Source: Burkholderiales bacterium (lineage in GTDB: Bacteria > Pseudomonadota > Gammaproteobacteria > Burkholderiales > JAEUOS01). From it: a stretch of 16,955 nt of DNA. The notes under the pieces were generated by a model. That model searched no databases, was not told the origin of the DNA, and saw only the letters and a list, made by a program, of their open reading frames with translations. Both the position numbers and the translations under genes were made by a program. Positions within the stretch are counted from its first letter, which is position 1; every line of letters begins with the position of its first letter. Location: contig CANGUJ010000029.1 in NCBI GenBank assembly GCA_947456845.1, positions 1 through 16,955 of the forward strand. Reading direction: 5' to 3'. This document shows positions 7,099 to 13,909 of the stretch, one piece after another.

Positions 7099-8720
7099 GC
7101 GCGACCTGGCAGCCGCGCGTGCTGCGCGAGGTGCTCGAGGCGGCGGTGGCGCTCGGGGCGGACCGCGAGGCGCTGGTCACCGACCGCATGCGCCTGACCT
7201 ACGGCGAACTGCAGGCCAAGTCGGTCAAGGCCGCGCGCGCGCTCTTCGCCCTGGGGGTGCGGCGCGGCGATCATATCGGCATCCTGATGGGCAACAACGC
7301 CGCCTGGATCACGCTGTACTTCGGCGCCGCCATGATCGGCGCGGTGACGGTGCCGGTCAACACCCGTTTCAAGGCCGCCGAACTGGCGTTCTGCCTCAGG
7401 CAGGCCGACGTGAAGGTGCTGTTCCTGGCGGACCGCTTCCTGGGCATCGACTTCACGGGCTTCCTGCGCGAGGCGGAACCGGCGGTGGACACGCGGCTGC
7501 CGGGCGCGGCCCTGCCGGTGCTCTCGCAGGTGGTGGTGATGGGCGAGGACGTGCCGGCGGCGGGTCTGGCCTGGCGCGCTTTCCTCGAGGCCGCCGGCAC
7601 GATCGACGCGGCAAGCTTCACCGCCGCCGCGGCGCGGGTCACGCCGGAGGATCCCCTCCTCATGCAGTTCACCTCCGGCACCACCGCCTATCCCAAGGGC
7701 GTGCTGCTTACCCATCACAACATGCTGCGCAACGCCTGGGCCGCCGGCACGCGCATCGGCATACTGCCGACCGACCGCTACTTCAACTGCCGGCCCTTCT
7801 ATCATGTGGCCGGCACCACGCTCTCGCTGCTGGCGGCGGTGAGCTTCGGCGCCACGCTGGTGACCCTGCCGGCCTTCGAGGCGGGCGCCGCGCTGAAATG
7901 CCTGGCCGACGAGCGCTGCACGCTCACCAGCGGCAACGACACGCTGTTCCAGATGATGATGAGCCATGCCGATTTCGACCCGGCGAAGCTGCACCTGCGC
8001 GGCGGCTGGTCGGCGGCAGGTCCGCAGACCATGCGCAAGATCATCGACCGCATGGGCATGAAGGCGGTATGCGCTGCTTACGGCCTTTCTGAGGCCTCGC
8101 CCAATGTGGTGATCAACGACCACCGCGACGCGGAGGACCTGCGCGTGCACGGCAAGGCGATGCCGCATGAGGGGGTCTTCGTGCGCGTAGCCGACCCTGC
8201 CACCAATGCGCCCCTGTCGGCCGGCAGCCAGGGCGAGATCCAGGTGCGCGGCTGGAACGTGATGAAGGGCTACTACAAGAACGACGAGGCCAACGCCAAG
8301 GTATTCACCCCCGACGGCTGGCTGCGCACCGGCGACCTCGGCATGCTGGATGCCGAGGGCCGCCTTTCCATGGTGGGGCGGCTCAAGGACGTGTTCCGCG
8401 TCGGTGGCGAGAACGTCGCGCCGGCCGAGGTCGAGGAGGTGCTGCTCGGCCACGCCGCGGTGGCCACCGCCCAGGTGGTGGGGGTGCCGGACGCGCGCCT
8501 GGGCGAGGTGCCGGCGGCGTATGTCACCCTGAAGGCGGGCATGGCGGCCGGGGAAGAGGAACTCATCGCCTGGTGCAAGGCGCGCGCCGCCAATTTCCGC
8601 GTGCCGCGTTACCTGCGCATCGTCGCCGACTTCGAGGCCATCGGCATGACCGGCAGCGGCAAGGTGCAGAAGGTGAAGCTGCGCGAGCATGCGATGCGCG
8701 AACTGGGGCTGGCGGCCTGA
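7095..8720 (+). CDS. AMP-forming acyl-CoA ligase (ANL superfamily)
   Basis: The 541-residue enzyme has all the main ANL motifs. These are the phosphate loop FTSGTTAYPKG (192-202), YGLSEASPN (329-337), GWLRTGDLG (408-416), the hinge region GRLKDVFRVGGENVAP (428-443), and a C-terminal SGKVQKVKLRE segment with the catalytic lysine at K523. It should activate a free carboxylic acid with ATP, through an acyl-adenylate, to its CoA thioester. Substrate could be aliphatic or aromatic; the pocket cannot be read reliably by eye. The start is the ATG in an ATGA overlap with the hydratase. A CoA-transferase lies two genes upstream, so the operon carries two ways to make thioesters, perhaps for different acids. 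Its stop overlaps one possible start of the next gene. Confidence 0.93.
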   Translation: MSATWQPRVLREVLEAAVALGADREALVTDRMRLTYGELQAKSVKAARALFALGVRRGDHIGILMGNNAAWITLYFGAAMIGAVTVPVNTRFKAAELAFCLRQADVKVLFLADRFLGIDFTGFLREAEPAVDTRLPGAALPVLSQVVVMGEDVPAAGLAWRAFLEAAGTIDAASFTAAAARVTPEDPLLMQFTSGTTAYPKGVLLTHHNMLRNAWAAGTRIGILPTDRYFNCRPFYHVAGTTLSLLAAVSFGATLVTLPAFEAGAALKCLADERCTLTSGNDTLFQMMMSHADFDPAKLHLRGGWSAAGPQTMRKIIDRMGMKAVCAAYGLSEASPNVVINDHRDAEDLRVHGKAMPHEGVFVRVADPATNAPLSAGSQGEIQVRGWNVMKGYYKNDEANAKVFTPDGWLRTGDLGMLDAEGRLSMVGRLKDVFRVGGENVAPAEVEEVLLGHAAVATAQVVGVPDARLGEVPAAYVTLKAGMAAGEEELIAWCKARAANFRVPRYLRIVADFEAIGMTGSGKVQKVKLREHAMRELGLAA

Positions 8721-8762
8721 TGGCGCCGCGCGCCGGTGCGGGCCGCGCGGGCGCCGGGCCCG

Positions 8763-8770
8763 AAGGAGGA
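8763..8770 (+). promoter_or_regulatory. Strong Shine-Dalgarno site that decides the next start
   Basis: AAGGAGGA lies six bases before a GTG at 8777-8779. It is the best ribosome-binding site in the + strand operon. It favours GTG 8777 over the overlapping ATG at 8720 as the start of the enolase-superfamily gene. Confidence 0.65.
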
Positions 8771-8776
8771 CCGGGC

Positions 8777-9874
8777 GTGCGGGTCGCGCTCGAGCGCTGG
8801 TCCCTGCACTTCTATTCGCTGCCCTACAGGCGCGAGATCGTGTGGGCCAATGCGGTCGAGCGCGCCGGCTTGTTCGCCCTTCTGGTGCTCGAGGGCGACA
8901 ACGGCGCGCGCGGCGTCGCCGAAGGGACCATCAAGGCCGCCTGGTCCGGCGTGTCGCCGCGCTCGCTCGCCGCTGCCTTCGAGGACGTCCTCATGCCGCG
9001 CCTGGCGGGCGTCGACATCGCCTCGCCGCCGGACGTGGCGCGGGCCTTGTCGGGCATCCCGGAGAACCGCCTGGCCAAGGGCATGATCGATAGCGCGTCC
9101 TGGACCCTGCACTCGGCAAGCGCGGGCGCGCCGCTGTGGCGCCTGTGGGACGCGCCGCGCTCGGTCGACCTGACCTGGGCCGTCACGCGGCAGCCGCCAG
9201 CGGCGATGGCGCGCGAGGCGGCCGCGATGTGCGCGCGGCACGGCTTCCGCACCCTCAAGGTGAAAGGCGGGCAGGGTCTGGCGACCGATCTCGCGGCCCT
9301 GCGGGAGATCCGCGCCGCGGTGGGCGGGGCGGTGGTCCTGTATGTGGACGCCAACAGCGCCTACGGGCGCGAGGAAGCGCCAGGCTATGCAAGCGCGATC
9401 GCCGATGCCGGCGCGGTCGTGGCGGAGGACCCCTGCCCGTTGTCGCCGGACGCGCAGTTCGCCGACCTGCAGCGCGGCGCGCCCCTGCCGATCCTGATCG
9501 ACCGTGGCTGCACGTCGGCGCAGGACGCGCAGGCCTTCATCGGCAGGGGCGGCGTGGCCCTGTCCGCCAAGCCGGGGCGCATCGGGTTGAGCGAGGCGCG
9601 CGCCATCTGCGACCTGGCCGCCCGGCACGGCGCCAGGGTGGCCGTGGGCCTGTATGCCGAGAGCGCCCTGGGCACGCTGGTGAGCCTGCAGCTGGCGGCG
9701 GCGCTGCCGGCGGCGCAGACCCTGGTGGCGGCGGAGCAGAGCTTTTTCCTGGAAATGGCCGAGCAGGTCCTTCTCGATGTGCCGGCCGTCGCGGACGGTC
9801 GGATCGACCTGCCGGCCGCCGCCGACCTGTACGGCCTCATCGACCAAGGCCGGCTCGCGCGTCACGCGCTGTGA
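8777..9874 (+). CDS. Enolase-superfamily enzyme, muconate cycloisomerase (MLE) subgroup
   Basis: From GTG 8777 the protein is 365 residues, a typical length. The MLE-subgroup active site is complete: K161 and K163 in LKVKGG, metal ligands D191 (VDANSAY), E217 (AEDPC) and D242 (LIDRG), and K265 (SAKPGRIG). These lie 6-8 residues before the matching Pseudomonas muconate cycloisomerase positions. The third ligand is followed by Arg rather than the usual Glu. Such enzymes abstract an alpha proton from a carboxylate; known activities include muconate lactonisation, o-succinylbenzoate synthesis, dipeptide epimerisation and N-acylamino-acid racemisation. The upstream ATG at 8720 (TGATG with the ligase stop) would add 19 Ala/Gly/Pro-rich residues. 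I prefer GTG because of its Shine-Dalgarno site. It is the last gene of the operon before the strand switch. Confidence 0.85.
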   Translation: MRVALERWSLHFYSLPYRREIVWANAVERAGLFALLVLEGDNGARGVAEGTIKAAWSGVSPRSLAAAFEDVLMPRLAGVDIASPPDVARALSGIPENRLAKGMIDSASWTLHSASAGAPLWRLWDAPRSVDLTWAVTRQPPAAMAREAAAMCARHGFRTLKVKGGQGLATDLAALREIRAAVGGAVVLYVDANSAYGREEAPGYASAIADAGAVVAEDPCPLSPDAQFADLQRGAPLPILIDRGCTSAQDAQAFIGRGGVALSAKPGRIGLSEARAICDLAARHGARVAVGLYAESALGTLVSLQLAAALPAAQTLVAAEQSFFLEMAEQVLLDVPAVADGRIDLPAAADLYGLIDQGRLARHAL

Positions 9875-9889
9875 ATGCCGGGGCATGGC

Positions 9890-9916
9890 GCGCGCGGGGC
9901 GGTGCAGGCCGCGCGC
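9890..9916. terminator. GC hairpin in the convergent gap, possible terminator
   Basis: GCGCGCGG (9890-9897) and CCGCGCGC (9909-9916) form a perfect 8-bp stem with an 11-base loop. It lies between the stops of two convergent genes, where a bidirectional terminator would be expected. There is no T-run on either side, so factor-independent termination is unproven. In such GC-rich DNA a stem like this can also arise by chance. Confidence 0.3.
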
Positions 9917-9941
9917 GGCCCCCTATGGTTTGCGCGCGCGG

Positions 9942-10556
9942 CTAGATCGGCTTGATGTATACCTTGCGCCACTTGATGGCGCCGCCGCGGATGCCGTTCG
10001 CGCCGGTGGCGTACTGCAGGGCGAATGGCCCTTCCCTGAAGGCGTTGTTGCGGATATGCACGGTCTCGATGCCGTTGAAGACCACGACGATCCGGTTGCC
10101 GTCGGCGGTGATGTCGAAGGTGTTCCACCTGCCGCCCGCCTTGGGCATCGGATTGACCTGCGCGAAGTCGACGATGGCAGCGGTGCCGTAGATGGTCTCC
10201 GGGCGCTGGTCGAAAATGTTCACCTCGTAGGAGTTCTTCGCGCCGACCTTGGTGGGGTCCGGGTCGGAGATGCGGATGAATATGCCGCTGTTGGTGGTGG
10301 ACTCGGCCCAGAACTCGGCATGGATCCTGAAGTCCTTGTAGGGACGCTTGGTGATCAGGAAGCCGCCCTTGCCGTTGTCGGCCATGATGGTGCCGTCCTC
10401 GGCGCGCCAGTTGGCGTCTCCGGTGCGATGGAAGTTGTCGAGGCCCTGGGTGCCGTCGATGAGCTTGACCCATCCTTCCCCGGAGGTCGAAGCGCAGCCG
10501 GTCAGGCCCAGCATGGCCATGAGCAGGATGGCGGTGATGCGTCTCAGGTGTTGCAT
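9942..10556 (-). CDS. DUF1080 (3-keto-disaccharide hydrolase-like) lipoprotein
   Basis: The 204-residue protein has a lipoprotein signal, ending in the lipobox LTGC with Cys21 as the predicted lipidated residue. The rest is one jelly-roll DUF1080 domain. It shows WVKLIDGTQGLDNF near the mature N-terminus, then WRAEDGTIMAD, DFRIHAEFW, NSGIFIRI, NSYEVNIFDQ, GRWNTFDITADGNRIVVVFNG and a final GGAIKWRKVYIKP. Family members include 3-keto-disaccharide and 3-keto-glycoside hydrolases and other periplasmic carbohydrate-binding proteins. The single-domain form, without a fused dehydrogenase, does not fix the activity. GAGGAG sits six bases before the ATG. It follows the short-chain dehydrogenase on the same strand after 90 bases. 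A link to sugar oxidation is possible but not shown. Confidence 0.87.
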   Translation of the reverse strand: MQHLRRITAILLMAMLGLTGCASTSGEGWVKLIDGTQGLDNFHRTGDANWRAEDGTIMADNGKGGFLITKRPYKDFRIHAEFWAESTTNSGIFIRISDPDPTKVGAKNSYEVNIFDQRPETIYGTAAIVDFAQVNPMPKAGGRWNTFDITADGNRIVVVFNGIETVHIRNNAFREGPFALQYATGANGIRGGAIKWRKVYIKPI

Positions 10557-10582
10557 TGCGGTCTCCTCGTGGTTGAATGATG

Positions 10583-10646
10583 CGCGGCGCCCCTTGGCCG
10601 CCGCGTCGCGTTTCTCTTTCTTCTTGTTTCTTCCGGTTTCTTCTTC
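10583..10646 (-). other. GC stem-loop and purine-rich tract between two - strand genes
   Basis: The 90-base gap between the dehydrogenase stop and the lipoprotein start holds two features. Bases 10611-10646 read on the - strand are almost pure G/A with one CC and one C, built of GAAGAA-like units, which is unlike the surrounding GC-rich DNA. Next in that direction is a perfect 7-bp stem, CGCGGCG with CGCCGCG at 10583-10605, with a nine-base loop. They could act as an RNA-processing or stability element. No standard promoter is visible in the gap. Confidence 0.4.
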
Positions 10647-11498
10647 TCAGCAGGTCCACTCGAGGCTGCGCCGCCAGAGCTCTGCGGCCAGCGCGTGGTC
10701 CTGCGCCATGGCGCTGGGCGTCTTGACGCGGCACTTATCGTAGTACATCCCGCTCTCCCGCGCCGTGGCGGCCGCGGTGGCGCAATGCAGTGTGGTCGCG
10801 GCGCCTTGCTCGTTGGAAATCATGCCCAGCTTGATGAGCGAGCGCAGCGGCCACGGCACCGCGCGCCATACGTCGGATGCGACCACGCCCGGATGCAGCG
10901 CATAGGTGGTCACGCCGCTGCCGGCCAGGCGGCGCGCCAGCTCGGCCGAGAACAGCACATTGGCGAGTTTCGAGTTGCAGTACTCCGGCATGCCGGTGCG
11001 CGCCCGGGTGGCCTGGCGCACCGCCTGCCAGTCCAGGCCGCGGGCCCGGTAATGCGCGCGGCTGGCGACGGTGACGATGCGCGCCGGGGCCGAGGCGCGG
11101 ATGCGCTCGAGCAGCAGGCGCGTGAGCAGGAAGTGCCCGACGTGGTTGGTGCCGAACGCCATTTCGAAACCCGAAGCCGTTACGCCGCGCGCGCCCGCCA
11201 GCCCGGCGTTGTTGATGAGCAGGTGCAGCGGCAGGCCGCGGGCCAGGAAGCGGTCGGCGCAGGCGCGGATCGAGGCGAAGTCACCCAGGTCGAGCGGCAG
11301 GAAATCGACCGGGCCTGCACCGGCGATGGCGCGCATCTCTTCGATGGCGTCGCGCGCGCGCTCCGCCGACCGGCAGGCGATCAGCACATGTGCCCCCTGG
11401 CGCGCCAGCTCGCGCGCGGTGACGCGACCGATGCCGGTGTTGGCACCGGTCACCAGCGCGACGCGGCCGACAAGCGGCCCCTGCGCGGCCTCGGCCAT
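10647..11498 (-). CDS. Short-chain dehydrogenase/reductase (retinol-dehydrogenase-like SDR)
   Basis: The 283-residue protein is a classical-type SDR. The cofactor motif TGANTGIG is at residues 17-24, NNAG at 96-99, N118 in FGTNHVGH, the catalytic S146 in VTVASRAH, and Y173-CNS-K177. ACRS near residues 41-44, after the second beta strand, has an arginine often seen in NADP-preferring SDRs. The overall pattern (NHVGHFLLT, SNEQGAATTLHCA near the end) resembles bacterial relatives of retinol dehydrogenases, which oxidise or reduce lipophilic alcohols and aldehydes. I chose the ATG at 11498, five bases after the upstream GFA gene stop. A longer reading frame to 11558 would overlap that gene and adds only an unrelated N-terminus. 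The substrate is unknown. Confidence 0.9.
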   Translation of the reverse strand: MAEAAQGPLVGRVALVTGANTGIGRVTARELARQGAHVLIACRSAERARDAIEEMRAIAGAGPVDFLPLDLGDFASIRACADRFLARGLPLHLLINNAGLAGARGVTASGFEMAFGTNHVGHFLLTRLLLERIRASAPARIVTVASRAHYRARGLDWQAVRQATRARTGMPEYCNSKLANVLFSAELARRLAGSGVTTYALHPGVVASDVWRAVPWPLRSLIKLGMISNEQGAATTLHCATAAATARESGMYYDKCRVKTPSAMAQDHALAAELWRRSLEWTC

Positions 11499-11503
11499 CC
11501 GCT

Positions 11504-11920
11504 CTAGACGGGACGGTTCCTGGCGTGCCGTGTGATCGCAGGGTCGAGATGCATCCACGGCAGGGCGCTGTCGGTCCAGATGTTCATGGCGAGCTTGAGC
11601 GGCGCGGCATCATCGAGCGTGCCGGCCTTGAGCACGGTCATCTCGGGCATTTTTTCGCGCCGGCTGAACAACGATGAGCCGCAGTTGCCGCAAAAAAAGC
11701 GGTGCAACCGGTTGCCGCTGTCGGCGGTGTCCGCGTAGACCCTGGGCTCGCCCCGGGTGATGGTGAGCGCGCTGGTGGGAATGGCGACGTTGTGGCTCGC
11801 GCCGGCGCCCGAGATCTTGCGGCAGTGGCTGCAGTGGCAGGCGATCACGCTGGCCAGCGGGGCGGTGACCGAATAGCGGATGGCGCCGCACAGGCAGCCG
11901 CCGACATGGGTCTGGTCCAT
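11504..11920 (-). CDS. GFA-domain (Gfa/CENP-V family) zinc protein, copy 1
   Basis: The 138-residue protein is a single GFA domain. Seven cysteines mark the two zinc sites: C9 and C11 in GGCLCGAIRY, C28, C30 and C33 in CHCSHCRK, and C77 and C80 in CGNCGS. The family is named after glutathione-dependent formaldehyde-activating enzyme and includes carbon-sulfur lyases and many uncharacterised members. It has no signal peptide. The start at 11920 has AAGGAG seven bases upstream (11928-11933); an in-frame extension to 11977 has no such site. A close paralogue lies at 13444-13869 on the same strand, about 63% identical over 138 aligned positions by hand count and without gaps. The SDR gene follows after five bases. 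The substrate is unknown; a thiol adduct is the family-based guess. Confidence 0.88.
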   Translation of the reverse strand: MDQTHVGGCLCGAIRYSVTAPLASVIACHCSHCRKISGAGASHNVAIPTSALTITRGEPRVYADTADSGNRLHRFFCGNCGSSLFSRREKMPEMTVLKAGTLDDAAPLKLAMNIWTDSALPWMHLDPAITRHARNRPV

Positions 11921-11955
11921 CGAGTGTCTCCTTGTGCTTCCGCTACAAGGCACCG

Positions 11956-11961
11956 AGTATA
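11956..11961 (-). promoter_or_regulatory. Possible -10 element upstream of GFA copy 1
   Basis: On the - strand TATACT, inside the local AT-rich patch CTATATACT, lies 35 bases before the GFA ATG. It differs from TATAAT at one position and stands out in this GC-rich DNA. No good -35 box is present at 16-18 bases, so this would be a weak or activator-dependent promoter. It would allow the second GFA gene and the dehydrogenase to be expressed apart from the pump. Confidence 0.35.
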
Positions 11962-11969
11962 TAGAACCA

Positions 11970-12048
11970 GTCGGCAACGCTGCCGGAGGCGGTCGGCAAG
12001 GCTGCCAAGCCGGTCGGCAAGGCTGCCAAGCCGGTCGGCAAGGCTGCC
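11970..12048. repeat. 21-bp tandem repeat, about three copies plus one degenerate copy
   Basis: Two exact 21-base units (11991-12011 and 12012-12032) are followed by the first 16 bases of a third (12033-12048). Each begins GGTCGGCAAGGCTGCC. A diverged copy, GTCGGCAACGCTGCC, lies at 11970-11984. The unit contains an inverted repeat (AAGGC-A-GCCTT across the junction on the - strand). The array lies just past the stop of the MATE gene and before the second GFA gene, outside both coding regions. It may be a variable-number repeat. Confidence 0.85.
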
Positions 12049-12058
12049 TTGGGCCGCC

Positions 12059-13423
12059 TCAGCGTCGCGCCGGCGGGCCCCAGGGCGTGCACCACAGGCT
12101 CGCCGCGGTCGATACGCCGTAGACCACCATGGTGGCGCCGATGAGCGCGAAATACTGCCAGGCGGGTGCGCCCATCGACAACAGCCACGCGCCGATACCG
12201 CCCACGAGGATCAGGCGCAGCGTCGAGGCCAGCACCGGGCCCAGCACCTTGCCGGAACCCTGGGAGGCGAAATAGAGCGTCAGGCCGGCGCCGAAAAAGG
12301 CGAAGCATGGTCCGGCCCAGTGCAGATACTGGCGCGCGTAGCCGAGTACCGCCGGGTCGGCGGTGAAGAGGCGTGCCCACGGGTCGGGCGCGAGGGAAAC
12401 CAGCAGGCCGAGCCCCCCGAGGTTGAGCGCCGAGACGCCGCCGGCGGTCCATGCCACGCGCCGCGCGCGGGCGATGTCGCCGGCGCCGATGGCCATGCCC
12501 ACCATGGGCACCGCGGCCACGCCGATGCCGAAGGCGATGGGGATGAGGATGAATTCCAGCCGCTGGCCGATGCCGTAGCCCGCCAGCGGCAGCAGGCCCA
12601 GGCGCGCCACCAGGCCGGTGAAGATCACCGTCGCCAGCACCGACTGCAGCGGCGACAGGCAGGCCAGCGCGCCCACCTTGAGGATGTCGAAGAACAGTTC
12701 GCGCCGCAATGCGATGCCCGAGAGCCGCAGGGTCAGGCGGCCCTGGCCGGTCAGCAGGTACCATGCGAGATAGCCCACGCCGGCAGCCGTGGCGATGATC
12801 TGCCCGAGCGCCACGCCGACCATGCCCAGCGGGGGAAACGGCCCCAGCCCCAGGCCGAGGCCGCCGCCAAGGATGATCTGCAGCACCGCGGTGGAAAGAA
12901 TGGTGACCGAGGGTACTTTCATGTTGCCGGTGCCGCGCAGCACCGAGGCCAGGGTGTTGTAGAGCCATACCAGGACCGCGCCGGCGAACAGCACGGTCCC
13001 GTAGCCGATGGCCCGTTCGAGCACGCCGCCGGAAGCCCCGAGCAGGCGATACAGGGTCGGCCCGATGCTCAGCAACAGCAGCGAATAGGCAACGCCCGCC
13101 AGCACGCCTATCACCATGGCGTGCAGTGCCGATTCCTGGGCGCGCCCAAGCTTGCCCGCCCCCAGTGCCCGGCTGACCGCGGAGGAGACCCCGCCGCCCA
13201 TCGCGCCGGAGGACATCATCTGCGTGAGCATGGCGAACGGAAACACCACCGCCATCGCCGCCAGCGGTTCGGTGCCCAGGCGGCCGATGTAGTAAGTCTC
13301 GGCCACGCCCACGAGCACCGCCATGGTCATGGCCAGCACGTTCGGTGCGGCCAGGCGCAGCAGGGTCGGCAGTACCGCGCCGGTCAGCAGAGGGTTGCCC
13401 GCCGGCGCGCTCGTGGAAGTCAT
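12059..13423 (-). CDS. MATE-family multidrug/toxin efflux transporter
   Basis: The 454-residue, highly hydrophobic protein has a length and segment pattern that fit the 12-helix MATE fold (two six-helix halves). Early family markers are LLRLAAPNVLAMTMAVLVGVAE near residues 21-42, YYIGRLGTEPLAAMAVVFP (44-62), and MGGGVSSAVSRALGAG (75-90), a loop typical of bacterial MATE proteins. The second half carries a related GYGIGQRLEFILIPIAFGIGVA segment. Such pumps expel cationic or lipophilic compounds using sodium or proton gradients. I chose the ATG at 13423; a longer frame to 13507 would overlap the upstream GFA gene. The gap to that gene is 20 bases, so the two are probably co-transcribed. The location between two GFA paralogues hints at a shared detoxification role, which is inference. 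Confidence 0.92.
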   Translation of the reverse strand: MTSTSAPAGNPLLTGAVLPTLLRLAAPNVLAMTMAVLVGVAETYYIGRLGTEPLAAMAVVFPFAMLTQMMSSGAMGGGVSSAVSRALGAGKLGRAQESALHAMVIGVLAGVAYSLLLLSIGPTLYRLLGASGGVLERAIGYGTVLFAGAVLVWLYNTLASVLRGTGNMKVPSVTILSTAVLQIILGGGLGLGLGPFPPLGMVGVALGQIIATAAGVGYLAWYLLTGQGRLTLRLSGIALRRELFFDILKVGALACLSPLQSVLATVIFTGLVARLGLLPLAGYGIGQRLEFILIPIAFGIGVAAVPMVGMAIGAGDIARARRVAWTAGGVSALNLGGLGLLVSLAPDPWARLFTADPAVLGYARQYLHWAGPCFAFFGAGLTLYFASQGSGKVLGPVLASTLRLILVGGIGAWLLSMGAPAWQYFALIGATMVVYGVSTAASLWCTPWGPPARR

Positions 13424-13443
13424 CGACGAATGCACCTGCCCGC

Positions 13444-13869
13444 CTAGTTCATCGGCGAGGGCCGGTTGCGCGGGTGATGCTCGGTCGCCGGGTCGACATG
13501 CACCCACGGCAGGGCGCTGTCGGTCCAGACATCGCGCACCAGCTTCAGGCCCGAAGCGTCATCGAGGGTGCCGACTTTCAACACCACGATTTCGGGCACC
13601 TTCTCGCGCTGGCTGCAGATCGATGAACCGCATTCGGGGCAGAAGAAGCGGAACAGGCGATTGCCGCTTTCGGCGGTATCGATGTAGCGCTTCGGCCGCG
13701 CGGCGGTATAGGTCATCGCGGACGAAGGGAAGATCGCGTTGTGGCTGCAGCCTGCGCCGGAGATCTTGCGGCAGTGCGTGCAGTGGCAGGCACTCACGCT
13801 TTCGAGCGCCTCGTCGATGGTGTAGCGGACGGCGCCACACAGGCAACCGCCGGTCAATGGTGGGGTCAT
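13444..13869 (-). CDS. GFA-domain (Gfa/CENP-V family) zinc protein, copy 2
   Basis: The 141-residue protein has the same domain as the one at 11504-11920, and its zinc cysteines fall at identical positions (C9, C11, C28, C30, C33, C77, C80). This copy has extra cysteines, C41 and C85, where the other has Ala and Phe. Shared blocks include CRKISGAG, SGNRL, GTLDDA and WTDSALPW. The start has AAGGAG five bases upstream (13875-13880). It is followed after 20 bases by the MATE pump and preceded by the SelD-fusion gene 87 bases upstream. The family includes enzymes acting on glutathione adducts, but the substrate here is unknown. Near-identical length and gap-free alignment point to gene duplication around the pump. 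Confidence 0.88.
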   Translation of the reverse strand: MTPPLTGGCLCGAVRYTIDEALESVSACHCTHCRKISGAGCSHNAIFPSSAMTYTAARPKRYIDTAESGNRLFRFFCPECGSSICSQREKVPEIVVLKVGTLDDASGLKLVRDVWTDSALPWVHVDPATEHHPRNRPSPMN

Positions 13870-13909
13870 GTTGTCTCCTTCAGGTGGTCGGTCCCGGGTC
13901 GCATGTCTG

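Noticed and set aside
6609..8690. A 693-codon open frame on the - strand across the acyl-CoA ligase
   Set aside because: It mirrors the codon positions of a clearly real ligase with all ANL motifs. The translation is Arg/His/Gly/Ala-rich with no family pattern, as expected from high-GC antisense frames.
6349..9874. A menaquinone biosynthesis operon
   Set aside because: Only superfamily-level resemblance to MenB, MenE and MenC; MenD, MenF and MenH are absent and the neighbours are transport and catabolic genes.
11499..11558. A longer N-terminus for the short-chain dehydrogenase
   Set aside because: It would overlap the 3-prime end of the upstream GFA gene; the methionine at 11498 is close before the cofactor motif, as usual for SDRs.
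11970..12048. The 21-bp array read as a Lys/Ala/Pro (VGKAAKP) coding repeat, like a histone-like tail
   Set aside because: The frame that gives this peptide has a stop just upstream (TAG at 11962) and no start or partner domain, so it is not a gene.
11970..12048. A CRISPR array
   Set aside because: The units are directly adjacent 21-mers with no unique spacers, and no cas gene is present.
11702..13447. A 581-codon open frame on the + strand across the MATE and GFA genes
   Set aside because: It is antisense to a well-supported MATE transporter and GFA protein. The product is Gln/His/Arg/Ala-rich low-complexity sequence.
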